From positions 1-61,654 of the forward strand of contig NZ_JFBD01000066.1 in assembly GCF_000709085.1 (NCBI RefSeq): a stretch of DNA of 61,654 nucleotides. The letters are read 5' to 3'. This DNA comes from Virgibacillus alimentarius (GTDB lineage: Bacteria > Bacillota > Bacilli > Bacillales > Amphibacillaceae). A program made the position numbers and the translations under genes. This document shows positions 8,536 through 17,235 of this stretch, piece after piece (position 1 is the first letter of the stretch; the number at the start of each line of letters is the position of its first letter). The notes beneath the pieces are model-generated. The model did no database searches. It was not told where the DNA came from and saw nothing but the letters and a program-made list of their open reading frames with translations.

Positions 8536-9881
8536 ATGGGAATATATTTTGGAACAGACGGTGTAAGAGGGGTTGCCAATGGTGAATTAACACCAGAATT
8601 GGCATTTAGACTCGGGAGATTTGGCGGATATGTTTTAACAAAAGAAATTAAGAGCCCAAAAATCCTTATAGGCCGTGATACACGAATTTCAGGCTATATG
8701 CTCGAGGGTGCCCTCATTGCAGGTCTATTATCAATCGGCGCGGAGGTAATGCGTTTAGGTGTTGTGTCAACACCAGGAGTTGCTTATCTTACGAAGGCAA
8801 ATAGCGCAGAGGCTGGAATCATGATATCAGCTTCTCATAATCCTGTCGAAGATAATGGGATTAAATTTTTCGGCCCCGATGGTTTTAAATTAACCAGTGA
8901 CCAAGAAGAAGAAATCGAGCGTTTAATGGAGGGCGAGGATAACTTACCGCGTCCTATAGGAGCAGATATAGGGGTCGTAAACGATTATTTTGAAAGCGGG
9001 CAAAAATATCTTTCTTTTCTAAAAGAAACGATTGATAATGATTTTGAAGGTATGCAAATTGCTATAGACTGTGCACATGGTGCAACATCTAGTTTAGCAA
9101 CCCATCTGTTCGCAGATTTGGAGGCGGATATTTATTCCATTGGTTCCTCTCCAAACGGACTAAATATCAATGATGGAGTAGGATCCACACATCCGGAAAA
9201 GCTTCAGGAGTTTGTTAAAGAAAAAAAGGCTGATATCGGGCTTGCCTTTGATGGAGATGGTGATCGATTAATTGCTGTAGATGAGAACGGCAGCATTGTC
9301 GATGGTGACAAGATCATGTTTATTTGTGCAAAATATATGAATGAAAAAGGTTTTTTGCGTCATAATACCGTTGTATCAACTGTTATGAGTAACCTAGGCT
9401 TTTATAAAGCACTTGAAGAGAATGGAATGCGTAGTGATAAAACGGATGTTGGTGATCGTTATGTGATGGAGGAAATGCGGCGAGGCGGCTATAATTTAGG
9501 CGGAGAACAATCAGGACATATTATTTTCCTTGATTATAATACTACAGGGGATGGAATGTTATCAGCGATTCAGCTGTTGAATGTGTTGAAGGAAACAGGA
9601 AAGCCCCTATCAGAGCTTGCTAATGAAATGACTATTTTCCCACAAGTATTAAAAAACGTAAGAGTCATCGATAAGCAAAAAGCATTAATTAATCCAACCA
9701 TTCTAGAGACAATTCAGGAAGTTGAAACAGAAATGGGAGAAGAGGGACGTGTCCTTGTTCGACATCGGGTACCGAACCACTTGTTCGAGTAATGGTAGAA
9801 GCCCCGACAGAGGAAGCCTGTGAAAAATATGCGAATCGAGTTGTAACGGTCATTGAAGAATTACTGGGAATGAATAATTAA
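8536..9881 (+). CDS. glmM: phosphoglucosamine mutase (frameshifted near the C terminus)
   Basis: Interconverts glucosamine-6-phosphate and glucosamine-1-phosphate for UDP-GlcNAc synthesis; normally essential. Visible are FGTDGVRG near residue 5, the phosphoserine loop [12 protein letters not shown] near 97-108 and the metal loop DGDGDR near 239. The written frame ends at 9792 with a nonsense tail. Losing one C near 9763 (CGACATCGG where CGACCATCGG is expected) destroys the sugar-phosphate loop RPSGTEP. The correct C terminus, [14 protein letters not shown] onward, continues in another frame to TAA 9879-9881. Repaired length is about 448 residues, as in the family. Because the enzyme is essential, a sequence error is the likeliest cause. 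glmS is not downstream. Confidence 0.92.
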
Positions 9882-9885
9882 TTGT

Positions 9886-9920
9886 AAAGCTGCAATCTCT
9901 AAAAGGGAAAGCAGCTTTTT
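9886..9920 (+). terminator. terminator after glmM
   Basis: An 8-bp stem AAAGCTGC / GCAGCTTT (9886-9893, 9911-9918) runs into five T's, five bases after the repaired glmM stop. Confidence 0.7.
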
Positions 9921-9943
9921 CTATCCTATTTGAGGGAGGCATA

Positions 9944-10624
9944 ATGATGATAAATATATTAGTTGTGGATGATGATCCGCATATACGTGAATTATTACGC
10001 TTTTACTTGCAAAAGGAACACTATCAACCAATTGAAGCAGTGGACGGTCAAGATGCTCTGAAACGTCTCGAAGAAAACCAAATCCATTTAGCAATTGTGG
10101 ACATTATGATGCCTAATATAGACGGATATCAATTGTGTAAAGAAATTCGTGCATATTATGATATTCCCGTTCTTATGCTTACAGCGAAAGGAGAAATTAT
10201 AGATAAGGAAAAAGCCTTTTTAGCAGGTACGGACGATTACCTTGTGAAGCCATTTGAACCAAAGGAAGTTTTATTCCGGATCAAGGCACTACTTCGTCGT
10301 TTTCAGATGATTAATGAAGAGAAAATCCATGTGGGTGAAATAACGATTAATCGCAAGAATTATGAAGTCGCTATTGGTGACAAAACAATTATTTTACCTT
10401 TGAAAGAATTTGAACTTCTGGCACAATTAGCTAGTTATCCAGATCGTATTTTCTCTCGTGAACAGTTAATTGACTTCGTTTGGGGGAATGACTTTATTGG
10501 TAATGACCGAACGGTTGACGTACATATTAAACGTCTCAGAGAGCGATTTTCTCCCGAGCAGAGCAAATTCTCTATCCAGACGGTACGCGGATTGGGGTAC
10601 AAGTTGGAGGAAGTTAAGGAATAG
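9944..10624 (+). CDS. hssR: response regulator, HssR-like (OmpR family)
   Basis: A receiver domain (about residues 4-115; acidic pocket DDDPH, phosphoacceptor Asp in VDIMMP near 53, Lys in LVKPF near 102) is joined to an OmpR-type winged helix (about 128-224). Blocks such as DIMM..DG.QLC, ERTVDVHIKRLR-type and ETVRG.GYK-type sequence recall staphylococcal HssR, which with HssS switches on heme export. Starts at ATG 9944 after GGGAGG. The kinase follows 41 bases later. Only 23 bases separate it from the glmM terminator, so its promoter is not obvious and may lie inside glmM. Confidence 0.8.
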   Translation: MMINILVVDDDPHIRELLRFYLQKEHYQPIEAVDGQDALKRLEENQIHLAIVDIMMPNIDGYQLCKEIRAYYDIPVLMLTAKGEIIDKEKAFLAGTDDYLVKPFEPKEVLFRIKALLRRFQMINEEKIHVGEITINRKNYEVAIGDKTIILPLKEFELLAQLASYPDRIFSREQLIDFVWGNDFIGNDRTVDVHIKRLRERFSPEQSKFSIQTVRGLGYKLEEVKE

Positions 10625-10665
10625 GTACCACCTCACCTATCAGATTAAGTTCGGAGGTCAGTATC

Positions 10666-12057
10666 ATGCGAACACTTTATGTCAGAATTATTGTTACAAC
10701 AATGGCCATCATGATAGCAAGTTCGATTATTGCCTTTGCAGTGACCAATATCTATTATCAGCATTACCTAAAACCGGAGAATGATCGTAAAATTACTAAA
10801 ATAGCTCAAAATATTGTGTATGTATTGGAAAAGAATGATAATCGGGACATTTCAACTTTTTTTGCTTCGATGACAAATTTAGGTTATCAGTTTTATGTTA
10901 TTGACCAAAATGGCAATGAGCAGTTTTATGGTAAACCTTTTCGGAAAAATAATCTAAAAGCGAAGTACATCGATCATGTTTTAGAAGGAAACGTATATCA
11001 TGGTATTGCACAATTTCCATGGAAACCTTTTGTTACTGGCTTTTTTGATAATGAACTAAAAAATACAGTGGGTGTACCGGTTACTCTGGATAATGAACGA
11101 CAGGCGTTATTTGTACGTCCAAATACATCCCAGCAGTTTGGAGAAATGCGTGTCTTTCTAGCAGTGTTATTATTATTTGCTTTATTATTCAGCTTTTTAT
11201 TAGTATTAATAAGTACACGTTTTATTGTTAATCCGATAAAGAAACTTACAGAAGCAACAAAAAAAATAGCAGCTGGGAATTATCATTTAAAATTGAATGT
11301 TCATCGCCGTGATGAGATTGGCCGACTTGCTAATAATTTCTCCATCATGAGCAATAGTTTGGAAAAAACAGAAGAAAAGAGACAAGAGTTTGTTTCCGGT
11401 GTCTCTCATGAAATTCAATCTCCACTTGCGTCAATTCAAGGATTTGCACAAACATTAAGAAATGAAAATTTATCTGAGCAAGAAAGAATACATTATTTAA
11501 CAATCATCGAAAAAGAGAGTAAACGATTATCCGCTTTAAGTAAACAGCTGCTAACCCTTTCGTTTTTAGATAGTGAGATGGAGAGCAGTGAAAAAATTGC
11601 ATTTGATTTAGCGGCGCAGTTGAAGGAAGTTGTGTATTCCACAGAGTGGCAATGGCGAGAGAAAGGTATTGCCTTTGAAATGAACCTCAATCCATGTGAG
11701 GCAGTAGGGGACCCGAGGCTCTTACAGCAAGTTTGGATGAATTTAATTACAAATGCGATTCGCTACACGGACAAGGGAGGAGAAGTAATAGTAACGGCAA
11801 ATTGTGAAAAATCTGGCGTTTACGTTACTGTTAAAGATAACGGAATAGGGATTGCAGAGGAAGATATAACCCAGATTTTTGACCGTTTTTATAAAGTTGA
11901 TAAGGCGCGTACACGTACGAAGAATAGTACAGGCCTAGGGCTAGCGATCGTAAAGAAAATTATCAGTCTACATGGTGGATCGATTATGGTGGATAGTGAA
12001 CCTGGAACAGGCTCAGCCTTTCATGTTTATTTGCCAAAATCACAAATATCCGAATAA
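10666..12057 (+). CDS. hssS: sensor histidine kinase, HssS-like
   Basis: Membrane sensor kinase of 463 residues: helix 1 about 7-30, an extracellular domain of roughly 130 residues, helix 2 about 163-187, HAMP about 187-240, H-box VSHEIQSPLAS (His near 247), then the ATPase domain with N-box NAIRYTD, DNGIGI, FDRFYK and GLGLAIVKK. The sensor domain carries blocks typical of HssS (FYGKPFR, YHGIA, FVTGFFDN, NTVGV), so heme stress is the likely signal. AGGT-type ribosome site at 10652-10657. The hrtAB exporter genes that HssRS normally control are not in the window. Confidence 0.82.
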   Translation: MRTLYVRIIVTTMAIMIASSIIAFAVTNIYYQHYLKPENDRKITKIAQNIVYVLEKNDNRDISTFFASMTNLGYQFYVIDQNGNEQFYGKPFRKNNLKAKYIDHVLEGNVYHGIAQFPWKPFVTGFFDNELKNTVGVPVTLDNERQALFVRPNTSQQFGEMRVFLAVLLLFALLFSFLLVLISTRFIVNPIKKLTEATKKIAAGNYHLKLNVHRRDEIGRLANNFSIMSNSLEKTEEKRQEFVSGVSHEIQSPLASIQGFAQTLRNENLSEQERIHYLTIIEKESKRLSALSKQLLTLSFLDSEMESSEKIAFDLAAQLKEVVYSTEWQWREKGIAFEMNLNPCEAVGDPRLLQQVWMNLITNAIRYTDKGGEVIVTANCEKSGVYVTVKDNGIGIAEEDITQIFDRFYKVDKARTRTKNSTGLGLAIVKKIISLHGGSIMVDSEPGTGSAFHVYLPKSQISE

Positions 12058-12087
12058 GTCCTATTTGAATATAAATATGGAGGAAAC

Positions 12088-12483
12088 ATGATGAGAGAAC
12101 TTATTAAACTGATGGCAAATAGAATGAATGATATTCATGATATTTTAGTAGATACGTTTGGTGTACATATGACCGATAAGGAGCTCCACTTTTGGGTTAT
12201 AGGAATTATAGGGATCATTACCTATTTTATTGTTTACTTTTGTTTTAAAATTATAGAAAAGATGCAGTGGAGTATAACGATACTATCCTTTATTTATACA
12301 TTTACTGTTATGGTTGTTTTGGTGTTTGCAATAGAGCTACAGCAGGCAATCACCAACCGCGGCAATATGGAATTTGCTGATGCTGTGATGGGTCTATGGG
12401 GTTATTTGGTATTTTTTTTGGTATATATCGTTGCAGCATTTATTATCTATACAATTGTTAAACTTTTTAAGGGAAAAAAATAA
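12088..12483 (+). CDS. small membrane protein next to HssRS (unknown)
   Basis: 131 residues with three predicted membrane helices (about 34-54, 62-83 and 103-125) and a basic C-terminal tail (KLFKGKK). I do not recognise a family. ATG 12088 or 12091 follows GGAGG. It starts 30 bases after the kinase gene in the same direction, so it is likely co-transcribed with the two-component system and may act in the same response, but no function can be named. Confidence 0.7.
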   Translation: MMRELIKLMANRMNDIHDILVDTFGVHMTDKELHFWVIGIIGIITYFIVYFCFKIIEKMQWSITILSFIYTFTVMVVLVFAIELQQAITNRGNMEFADAVMGLWGYLVFFLVYIVAAFIIYTIVKLFKGKK

Positions 12484-12544
12484 TATCTTAGCTTTTGATT
12501 ATTTTCCATTTATTAACCGGTATTCCAATCCCTTTTTATAGATT

Positions 12545-12703
12545 ATGACCAAGAGCAATCAGATTATTGTTTTGTTTAACAATAATTCCGGCGGAAACGC
12601 ATCGAGTAACGCAAAAGAACTGCAATCGATGCTGAAGGTCAAATACGAAGGACTTGCACCAAAACAGCTTGATTTATTTGGGGACAGTCTCTCACCACTT
12701 TAA
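12545..12703 (+). pseudogene. DUF72 (YecE-like) C-terminal remnant
   Basis: A 52-residue frame holding the distinctive C-terminal block of DUF72 proteins: VLFNNNSGGNA, an alanine/asparagine turn, then YEGLAPKQLDLF. The first ~200 residues of the family are missing, and the frame runs straight into a palindromic repeat at 12680 whose bases supply its stop. No upstream part is found before 12545, where hssS-linked genes lie. It is most likely the leftover of a deletion or rearrangement. Confidence 0.7.
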
Positions 12704-12724
12704 AGTGATGAGGGACTGTCCCCC
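12680..12724. repeat. REP-like palindrome, copy 1
   Basis: A 45-bp near-perfect inverted repeat with arms beginning GGGGACAGTC and ending GACTGTCCCC around a CCACTTT/AAAGTG core. Two related elements occur at 38782-38837 and 43586-43637. It abuts the broken DUF72 gene and the yjzC end. Confidence 0.75.
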
Positions 12725-12731
12725 ATTCTTA

Positions 12732-12908
12732 CTAGCCTTTTTCATAGGTCCATACGCGGTCGTGATTCGTGTTTTGCGGAAATTTTTCTCCTGCTTTAAG
12801 TTTAACTATTTTTGGATCGTTTACATTATTTCCTGTTTCTCCTATCTCACGGTATATGCCGTTATTAGGCGCTTTTTGGCCATAACGAAAATGACTGTAT
12901 TCTCCCAA
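12732..12908 (-). CDS. yjzC: YjzC-like small protein
   Basis: A small basic protein of 58 residues with the YjzC signature RYGQKAPNNGIY.EIGETG, then VKLKAGEKFPQ and a C-terminal WTY. Function is unknown; the family is found through the Bacillaceae. I choose TTG 12908 as the start, because AAGGAG lies eight bases before it and the protein then begins MGEYSHFRYGQ, like relatives; a GTG three codons upstream falls inside the ribosome site. Confidence 0.75.
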   Translation of the reverse strand: MGEYSHFRYGQKAPNNGIYREIGETGNNVNDPKIVKLKAGEKFPQNTNHDRVWTYEKG

Positions 12909-12971
12909 AATGATCACTCCTTTTTATTTTATTATGGCAATATAAGAAGTGATTCATTCACGATTGGATAT

Positions 12972-13598
12972 TTAGATTTCTTTTGTTGAAACTGGAAGGA
13001 ATAGCGGAATGCCTCGTTTATTAAAGGGAAGAAGTTTACTATCTGCCACTAAATGGCTAATATATCCAATGATACAAGTATAATAAATACCTTTCATATC
13101 AAGAGCTGCTTCTAAATGGAAGGCAATTATTCCAAAGAAAATAAGACCAATGATCGAGTGGGTATAACTGCGATGAGGAACCCAAGCAGATATAAAAATA
13201 TAAATCCCTAGCAAGAATAACCATATTTCGTCTAAAAAATATCCTCCTGTCACAACACCAATACCTGTAATGAGCAGCATATGTTTTTGCTTGATGAGTG
13301 AAGAAAGTATAATCATTCCCAGTCCAATTCCAATGCCAATCGTTCTTTCTTCATCCGACCCCCCGTAAAAACTATAAGTGATCAGCAAAACTCCGATTAA
13401 CTGGGCAATCGACCGAATGATTTTATGGGATATCGTGATTCTACCGCTAAGTTTCCCATCAATATCAAGATCAGGGATCAATCCTGAAATTAGTCCTAAT
13501 CCCATGAAAAGAAGTGTTGCAGAAGGAGTGGCTGAAAAATAATTAGCAACAATAAATCCTGACGCAGTTCCAATCACCGCGTGTGAAGTACCTGTCAT
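12972..13598 (-). CDS. YdjM-like membrane metal-dependent hydrolase
   Basis: A 208-residue multi-helix membrane protein with the family's histidine and aspartate motifs: TSHAVIG near residues 3-9, GLIPDLDID near 38-46, PHRSYTHSI near 139-147 and HLVADS near 182. These residues likely bind metal. Relatives include Escherichia coli YdjM and Bacillus YvsG; the substrate is unknown. The start is ATG 13598 after GAGGAG; the frame extends 12 codons upstream without a ribosome site. Confidence 0.85.
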   Translation of the reverse strand: MTGTSHAVIGTASGFIVANYFSATPSATLLFMGLGLISGLIPDLDIDGKLSGRITISHKIIRSIAQLIGVLLITYSFYGGSDEERTIGIGIGLGMIILSSLIKQKHMLLITGIGVVTGGYFLDEIWLFLLGIYIFISAWVPHRSYTHSIIGLIFFGIIAFHLEAALDMKGIYYTCIIGYISHLVADSKLLPFNKRGIPLFLPVSTKEI

Positions 13599-13797
13599 TT
13601 TGAACTTCTCCTCAAATAAGATTTTCAAACCCAATAATTATTTTACAATAAAACGGTTTAGATAGGATAGACGTCGTTTCATTTAGGTCACAAAAATTTC
13701 CGGAATTTCCCCTTCCCCCTTTTTAATGTAATAAATTTCTTTTTCGTATATAATGCAAATAGCATGAATTTTTTAAATGATAGAGAGGGAAGGAACT

Positions 13798-15189
13798 TTG
13801 AGGAAATTTTTGGTATTATTTATTGTTTTATGTTTATTATTACTAGCAGCATGTAATTCCGATTCTTCCGTATCTAAATCAAAGGATTCAGACTCCAAAG
13901 ATACCTCAGCGAAGGAACAATCCGTTGCTGAAATTTTAAAAAAGACGGAAGAGGCACATAAGGATCTGGAATCACTGGAAGTTGAATTTATGGAGTCTTA
14001 TGAAGGTGGACAGGATAAGGGCGTTGAAAAATATGATTATAAAAATAGTGTGGGGTTTTTGAAATATAATGAAGGGGTAGTGATGTATAAAGATAAGGAT
14101 GGCTTTCTTCTTTCGTTAGATGGCAAGACAGAAGCGCCACAAATCGAAGAAAAAAATGTATTTGCAATGAAATTTGATAATCAAATGAGTCAACATAAAA
14201 ATCAAATTCATTACTTAAAAGAGTTTGATTCCGATCTATATGAGAAATTTGATATGGAGGATAAGGATGAACATTTCATTCTTACTTATAGTGGAAGTGA
14301 TAAAGATAAATTGCAATTAATGCAAGGATTTGCTGATACATATAATGAAAATTTAGCAGATGTTTTGGGGAGAGATGTCGAAGCGAAAGACCTTACCGTC
14401 GATAAGCTAACTATCACAGTAGAAATTAACAAAGATACGAATCAAATTGAAACCTTTGAAGAGGAAATGAAGTATTCTCAATTTGTTGATGGAAAGAATC
14501 GTGATTATGATCAAAAGGTAGTATATGAGTATTCGAACTATAATGACATTGATGAGATCAAAAAACCCGATTTCACGGGTGACAAAACTACAAAGGAGAA
14601 AGATAAATCACATGCATTAAGTAAAAAAGACGAGAAAAAATATGAAGAAGAGGCATCTGCTTATGTTGATGCATTGATTCAAGCAACTGTTTTTCAAAAT
14701 GTAGATAAATACATGGAAAAGGCCCCGGATTCTAAAGAAGATAAAAAATCAGACGGGCAAATGCAAAAAAATCTATTTAAAGATTTCTATATTCAAAACA
14801 CAAAACAAAATATGCAAGGATCGAGTGTTTCAGACAAGCAAATTAACGATTTGGCTGATGCCTTTTTGGGTGCACTTTCAAAAACCAAATATGAAATTGT
14901 AGATGTAACAGTCCAAACAGAAAGAGATATAGCCGTTACCGTCTCGGTTGAGGGGATTGATGATGCTTCTATCTATCAAGAAGCTGGACAAGAATTAAAG
15001 GAACTCTATGAGAATGAAGAGATTGGCAAGGAAGAGCTAGATGCAAAAAATATAGAAATATTAATTCAAAAGTATAATGAGGTAGAAGCTTTAACAGAAC
15101 CAAAAATCGTGGAGGTTGATGTGACCCGAAATCAGGATTCATATGAGGTACTGATGCAGGATCAATATTTAGCAGGGTTTGTGCAGTAA
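13798..15189 (+). CDS. secreted lipoprotein (DUF6612-like)
   Basis: A 464-residue lipoprotein. The signal peptide ends in the lipobox LLAAC, with the acylated cysteine at residue 19 when TTG 13798 is used (GAGAGGGA upstream; the ATG at 13777 would put acidic residues ahead of the signal). A Ser/Asp/Lys-rich linker follows. The first half (about 45-260) resembles LolA/LppX-fold lipoproteins of the DUF6612 type, with an ILKKTEEA.KDLES helix. The second half (about 280-460) is a charged helical domain that may be DUF5105-like. The ligand is unknown. Confidence 0.75.
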   Translation: MRKFLVLFIVLCLLLLAACNSDSSVSKSKDSDSKDTSAKEQSVAEILKKTEEAHKDLESLEVEFMESYEGGQDKGVEKYDYKNSVGFLKYNEGVVMYKDKDGFLLSLDGKTEAPQIEEKNVFAMKFDNQMSQHKNQIHYLKEFDSDLYEKFDMEDKDEHFILTYSGSDKDKLQLMQGFADTYNENLADVLGRDVEAKDLTVDKLTITVEINKDTNQIETFEEEMKYSQFVDGKNRDYDQKVVYEYSNYNDIDEIKKPDFTGDKTTKEKDKSHALSKKDEKKYEEEASAYVDALIQATVFQNVDKYMEKAPDSKEDKKSDGQMQKNLFKDFYIQNTKQNMQGSSVSDKQINDLADAFLGALSKTKYEIVDVTVQTERDIAVTVSVEGIDDASIYQEAGQELKELYENEEIGKEELDAKNIEILIQKYNEVEALTEPKIVEVDVTRNQDSYEVLMQDQYLAGFVQ

Positions 15190-15237
15190 TATTTTTTTAA
15201 GGGTAATTAAGAAAAGATTGGAAGGAGACGGATCAGG

Positions 15238-15645
15238 TTGAGCAAGACATTATATTCCTTTGAGATCTCTACAACAGAAAAGCAATCGTTTACCAATTTG
15301 GACAAACAGTTGGAGCTGGCTCTTACTGAAAGCGGAATACAAGATGGGATTATGATCGTTTATTGTCCGCATACAACAGCCGCCATCACTATCAATGAAA
15401 ATGCAGATCCAGATGTGAAAACGGATTTGAAATTAGGATTGAATGAAACCTTTCCGAACAAAAAAGAATATATTCATATGGAGGGAAATTCAGATGGTCA
15501 CATGAAATCTTCAGTGGTGGGTGCAAGCGAAATGTTGATTGTTTCAGATGGCAGTTTGATCTTAGGTACATGGCAAAGTGTTTATTTTTGTGAATTTGAT
15601 GGTCCGAGGAAGCGAAAAGTATTAGTGAAAATAATAGAAGGATAA
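15238..15645 (+). CDS. yjbQ: YjbQ/UPF0047 family protein
   Basis: A 135-residue protein with the full signature of the YjbQ family: HTTAAITINENADPDV near residues 43-58, HMEGNSDGHMKSS near 81-93 with conserved histidines, and LGTWQSVYFCEFDGPR near 108-123. Some members have secondary thiamine-phosphate synthase activity; the main role is unclear. TTG 15238 follows GGAAGGAGACGG; no ATG fits. Confidence 0.88.
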   Translation: MSKTLYSFEISTTEKQSFTNLDKQLELALTESGIQDGIMIVYCPHTTAAITINENADPDVKTDLKLGLNETFPNKKEYIHMEGNSDGHMKSSVVGASEMLIVSDGSLILGTWQSVYFCEFDGPRKRKVLVKIIEG

Positions 15646-15724
15646 ACGATCAATTTAGCCTATCGCCAGCATGGAGGCGGTAGGCATTGTCAATTTATGT
15701 CGAAATCATCAAAAAATTTAGTAT

Positions 15725-15786
15725 GATATATTGCATTTTGCAGAAAAAGATAGTAATATAGATTCACTAATATATTGCATTTAGCA
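15725..15786 (+). promoter_or_regulatory. paired operator-like repeats and promoter before brnQ
   Basis: Two copies of an 18-bp motif, GATATATTGCATTTTGCA at 15725-15742 and AATATATTGCATTTAGCA at 15769-15786, start 44 bp apart (about four helical turns). The first overlaps a candidate -35 TTGCAT (15731-15736) with a 17-base spacer to TAATAT (15754-15759). A third copy overlaps the promoter of the neighbouring GntR gene, so these are probable sites for that regulator. Confidence 0.6.
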
Positions 15787-15827
15787 AAAGAATCTGACAA
15801 TAGAGTTTAACATCAAGGGGCGTTTAC

Positions 15828-17183
15828 ATGAATAAGAAACTATCATTTTCATCCTATTTTATAATCGGGGTTATGTTATTTGCGCTATTTTTTGGAGCAG
15901 GAAATTTAATTTTCCCTGCCACACTCGGTCAAAATGCGGGTGAGAATCTTTGGCCTGCGGTAATCGGGTTTTTGATTACGGGTGTCGGGCTCCCATTTTT
16001 GGGAATTTTAGCAATAGGTTTTTCAGGAAGTCGTAATTTACAGGAACTTGCAGGAAGAATTCACCCGATTTATGGTATTATTTTTACTAGTCTACTATAT
16101 TTGACGATCGGTCCATTTTTTGCAGCTCCACGTACAGGTGCAGTTGCGTATGACGTTGGGATAACACCGTTTGTAAGTGAGGAATATAGTCAAATAAGCT
16201 TATTCCTATTCTCAGCACTATTCTTTGCAGCTTCCCTTTGGCTTTCACTTACTCCGGCAAAACTAGTTGAACGATTTGGTAAACTATTATCTCCGGCTAT
16301 CATTGTTCTTTTGATATTTTTGTTAGTGACGGCTATCATAAATCCGATGGGGTCTATTGAAGCACCACAAGAAGCATATAAAAGCGGAGCCTTCCTAAAT
16401 GGGTTTTTAGAAGGTTATAACACAATGGATGCGTTAGCTTCTCTTGTGTTTGGTATTATCGTTATCAATGCTATCCGATCGTTTGGTGTGAAATCCACTC
16501 AAGGTGTACTGGCAGCAACAGCGAAATCAGGTATTGTTGCAGTCTTATTTTTAGGCATCATTTATACAGGCATTGCATATTTGGGAGCAACAAGCACGGA
16601 AGTATTTGGCCTTTTTGAGACTGGAGGACCTGTATTAGGGAATGCTGCTTCGCATTACTTTGGACTAGCAGGAACGATGATGTTATCCATTATTATTATC
16701 CTTGCTTGTTTGACAACAAGTATAGGGCTGATGACATCGTGTGGGGAATACTTCCATTCCCTATTTCCGAAAGTAAGTTACAAAGTATTTGTCACGTTCT
16801 TTACAACGCTCACATTTATCATTGCAAATTTCGGATTGACAAATATTATTAACTACTCAGTCCCTGTTTTGATGTTTCTATATCCGCTTGCCATTGTGGT
16901 GATGCTTTTAGCTTTCTTGTCCCCATTGTTTAACCATTCAAGAATGGTTTATGTATCGGCTACAATTGTTACATTTATGATTAGTATTATTGATGGTATC
17001 AAGACGCTTTTCGATCAATTTGAAATGGACTATGCCGGATGGCTGACATCGATAATAGCTTTTTATGAAAAATCATTGCCATTATATAATGAGGGACTGG
17101 GCTGGCTGGTGCCTGTGCTTGCTGTTATCTTGATCACAGGAATCATAGCACGAGTACAGCAGCTATCTACCGCTCACGCATAA
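15828..17183 (+). CDS. brnQ: branched-chain amino acid carrier BrnQ
   Basis: A sodium-coupled importer of leucine, isoleucine and valine (LIVCS family) with about 12 membrane helices and 451 residues. The N terminus LFFGAGNLIFPATLGQNAG is the family signature. ATG 15828 follows AAGGGGCG. It is monocistronic, ended by a strong hairpin shared with the convergent GntR gene. Confidence 0.93.
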   Translation: MNKKLSFSSYFIIGVMLFALFFGAGNLIFPATLGQNAGENLWPAVIGFLITGVGLPFLGILAIGFSGSRNLQELAGRIHPIYGIIFTSLLYLTIGPFFAAPRTGAVAYDVGITPFVSEEYSQISLFLFSALFFAASLWLSLTPAKLVERFGKLLSPAIIVLLIFLLVTAIINPMGSIEAPQEAYKSGAFLNGFLEGYNTMDALASLVFGIIVINAIRSFGVKSTQGVLAATAKSGIVAVLFLGIIYTGIAYLGATSTEVFGLFETGGPVLGNAASHYFGLAGTMMLSIIIILACLTTSIGLMTSCGEYFHSLFPKVSYKVFVTFFTTLTFIIANFGLTNIINYSVPVLMFLYPLAIVVMLLAFLSPLFNHSRMVYVSATIVTFMISIIDGIKTLFDQFEMDYAGWLTSIIAFYEKSLPLYNEGLGWLVPVLAVILITGIIARVQQLSTAHA

Positions 17184-17193
17184 TATAAAATAT

Positions 17194-17233
17194 AAAAGCC
17201 GTTTTCTATTCATTGATATAGAAAACGGCTTTT
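17194..17233. terminator. bidirectional terminator between brnQ and gntR
   Basis: A 16-bp perfect stem (17194-17209 with 17218-17233) with A and T tracts on the two sides, between convergent genes. Confidence 0.88.
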
Positions 17234-17235
17234 AC

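Noticed and set aside
15646-15827. T-box leader before brnQ
   Set aside because: The gap is only ~180 bases, with no T-box sequence (TGGNACCGCG-like) and no terminator hairpin.
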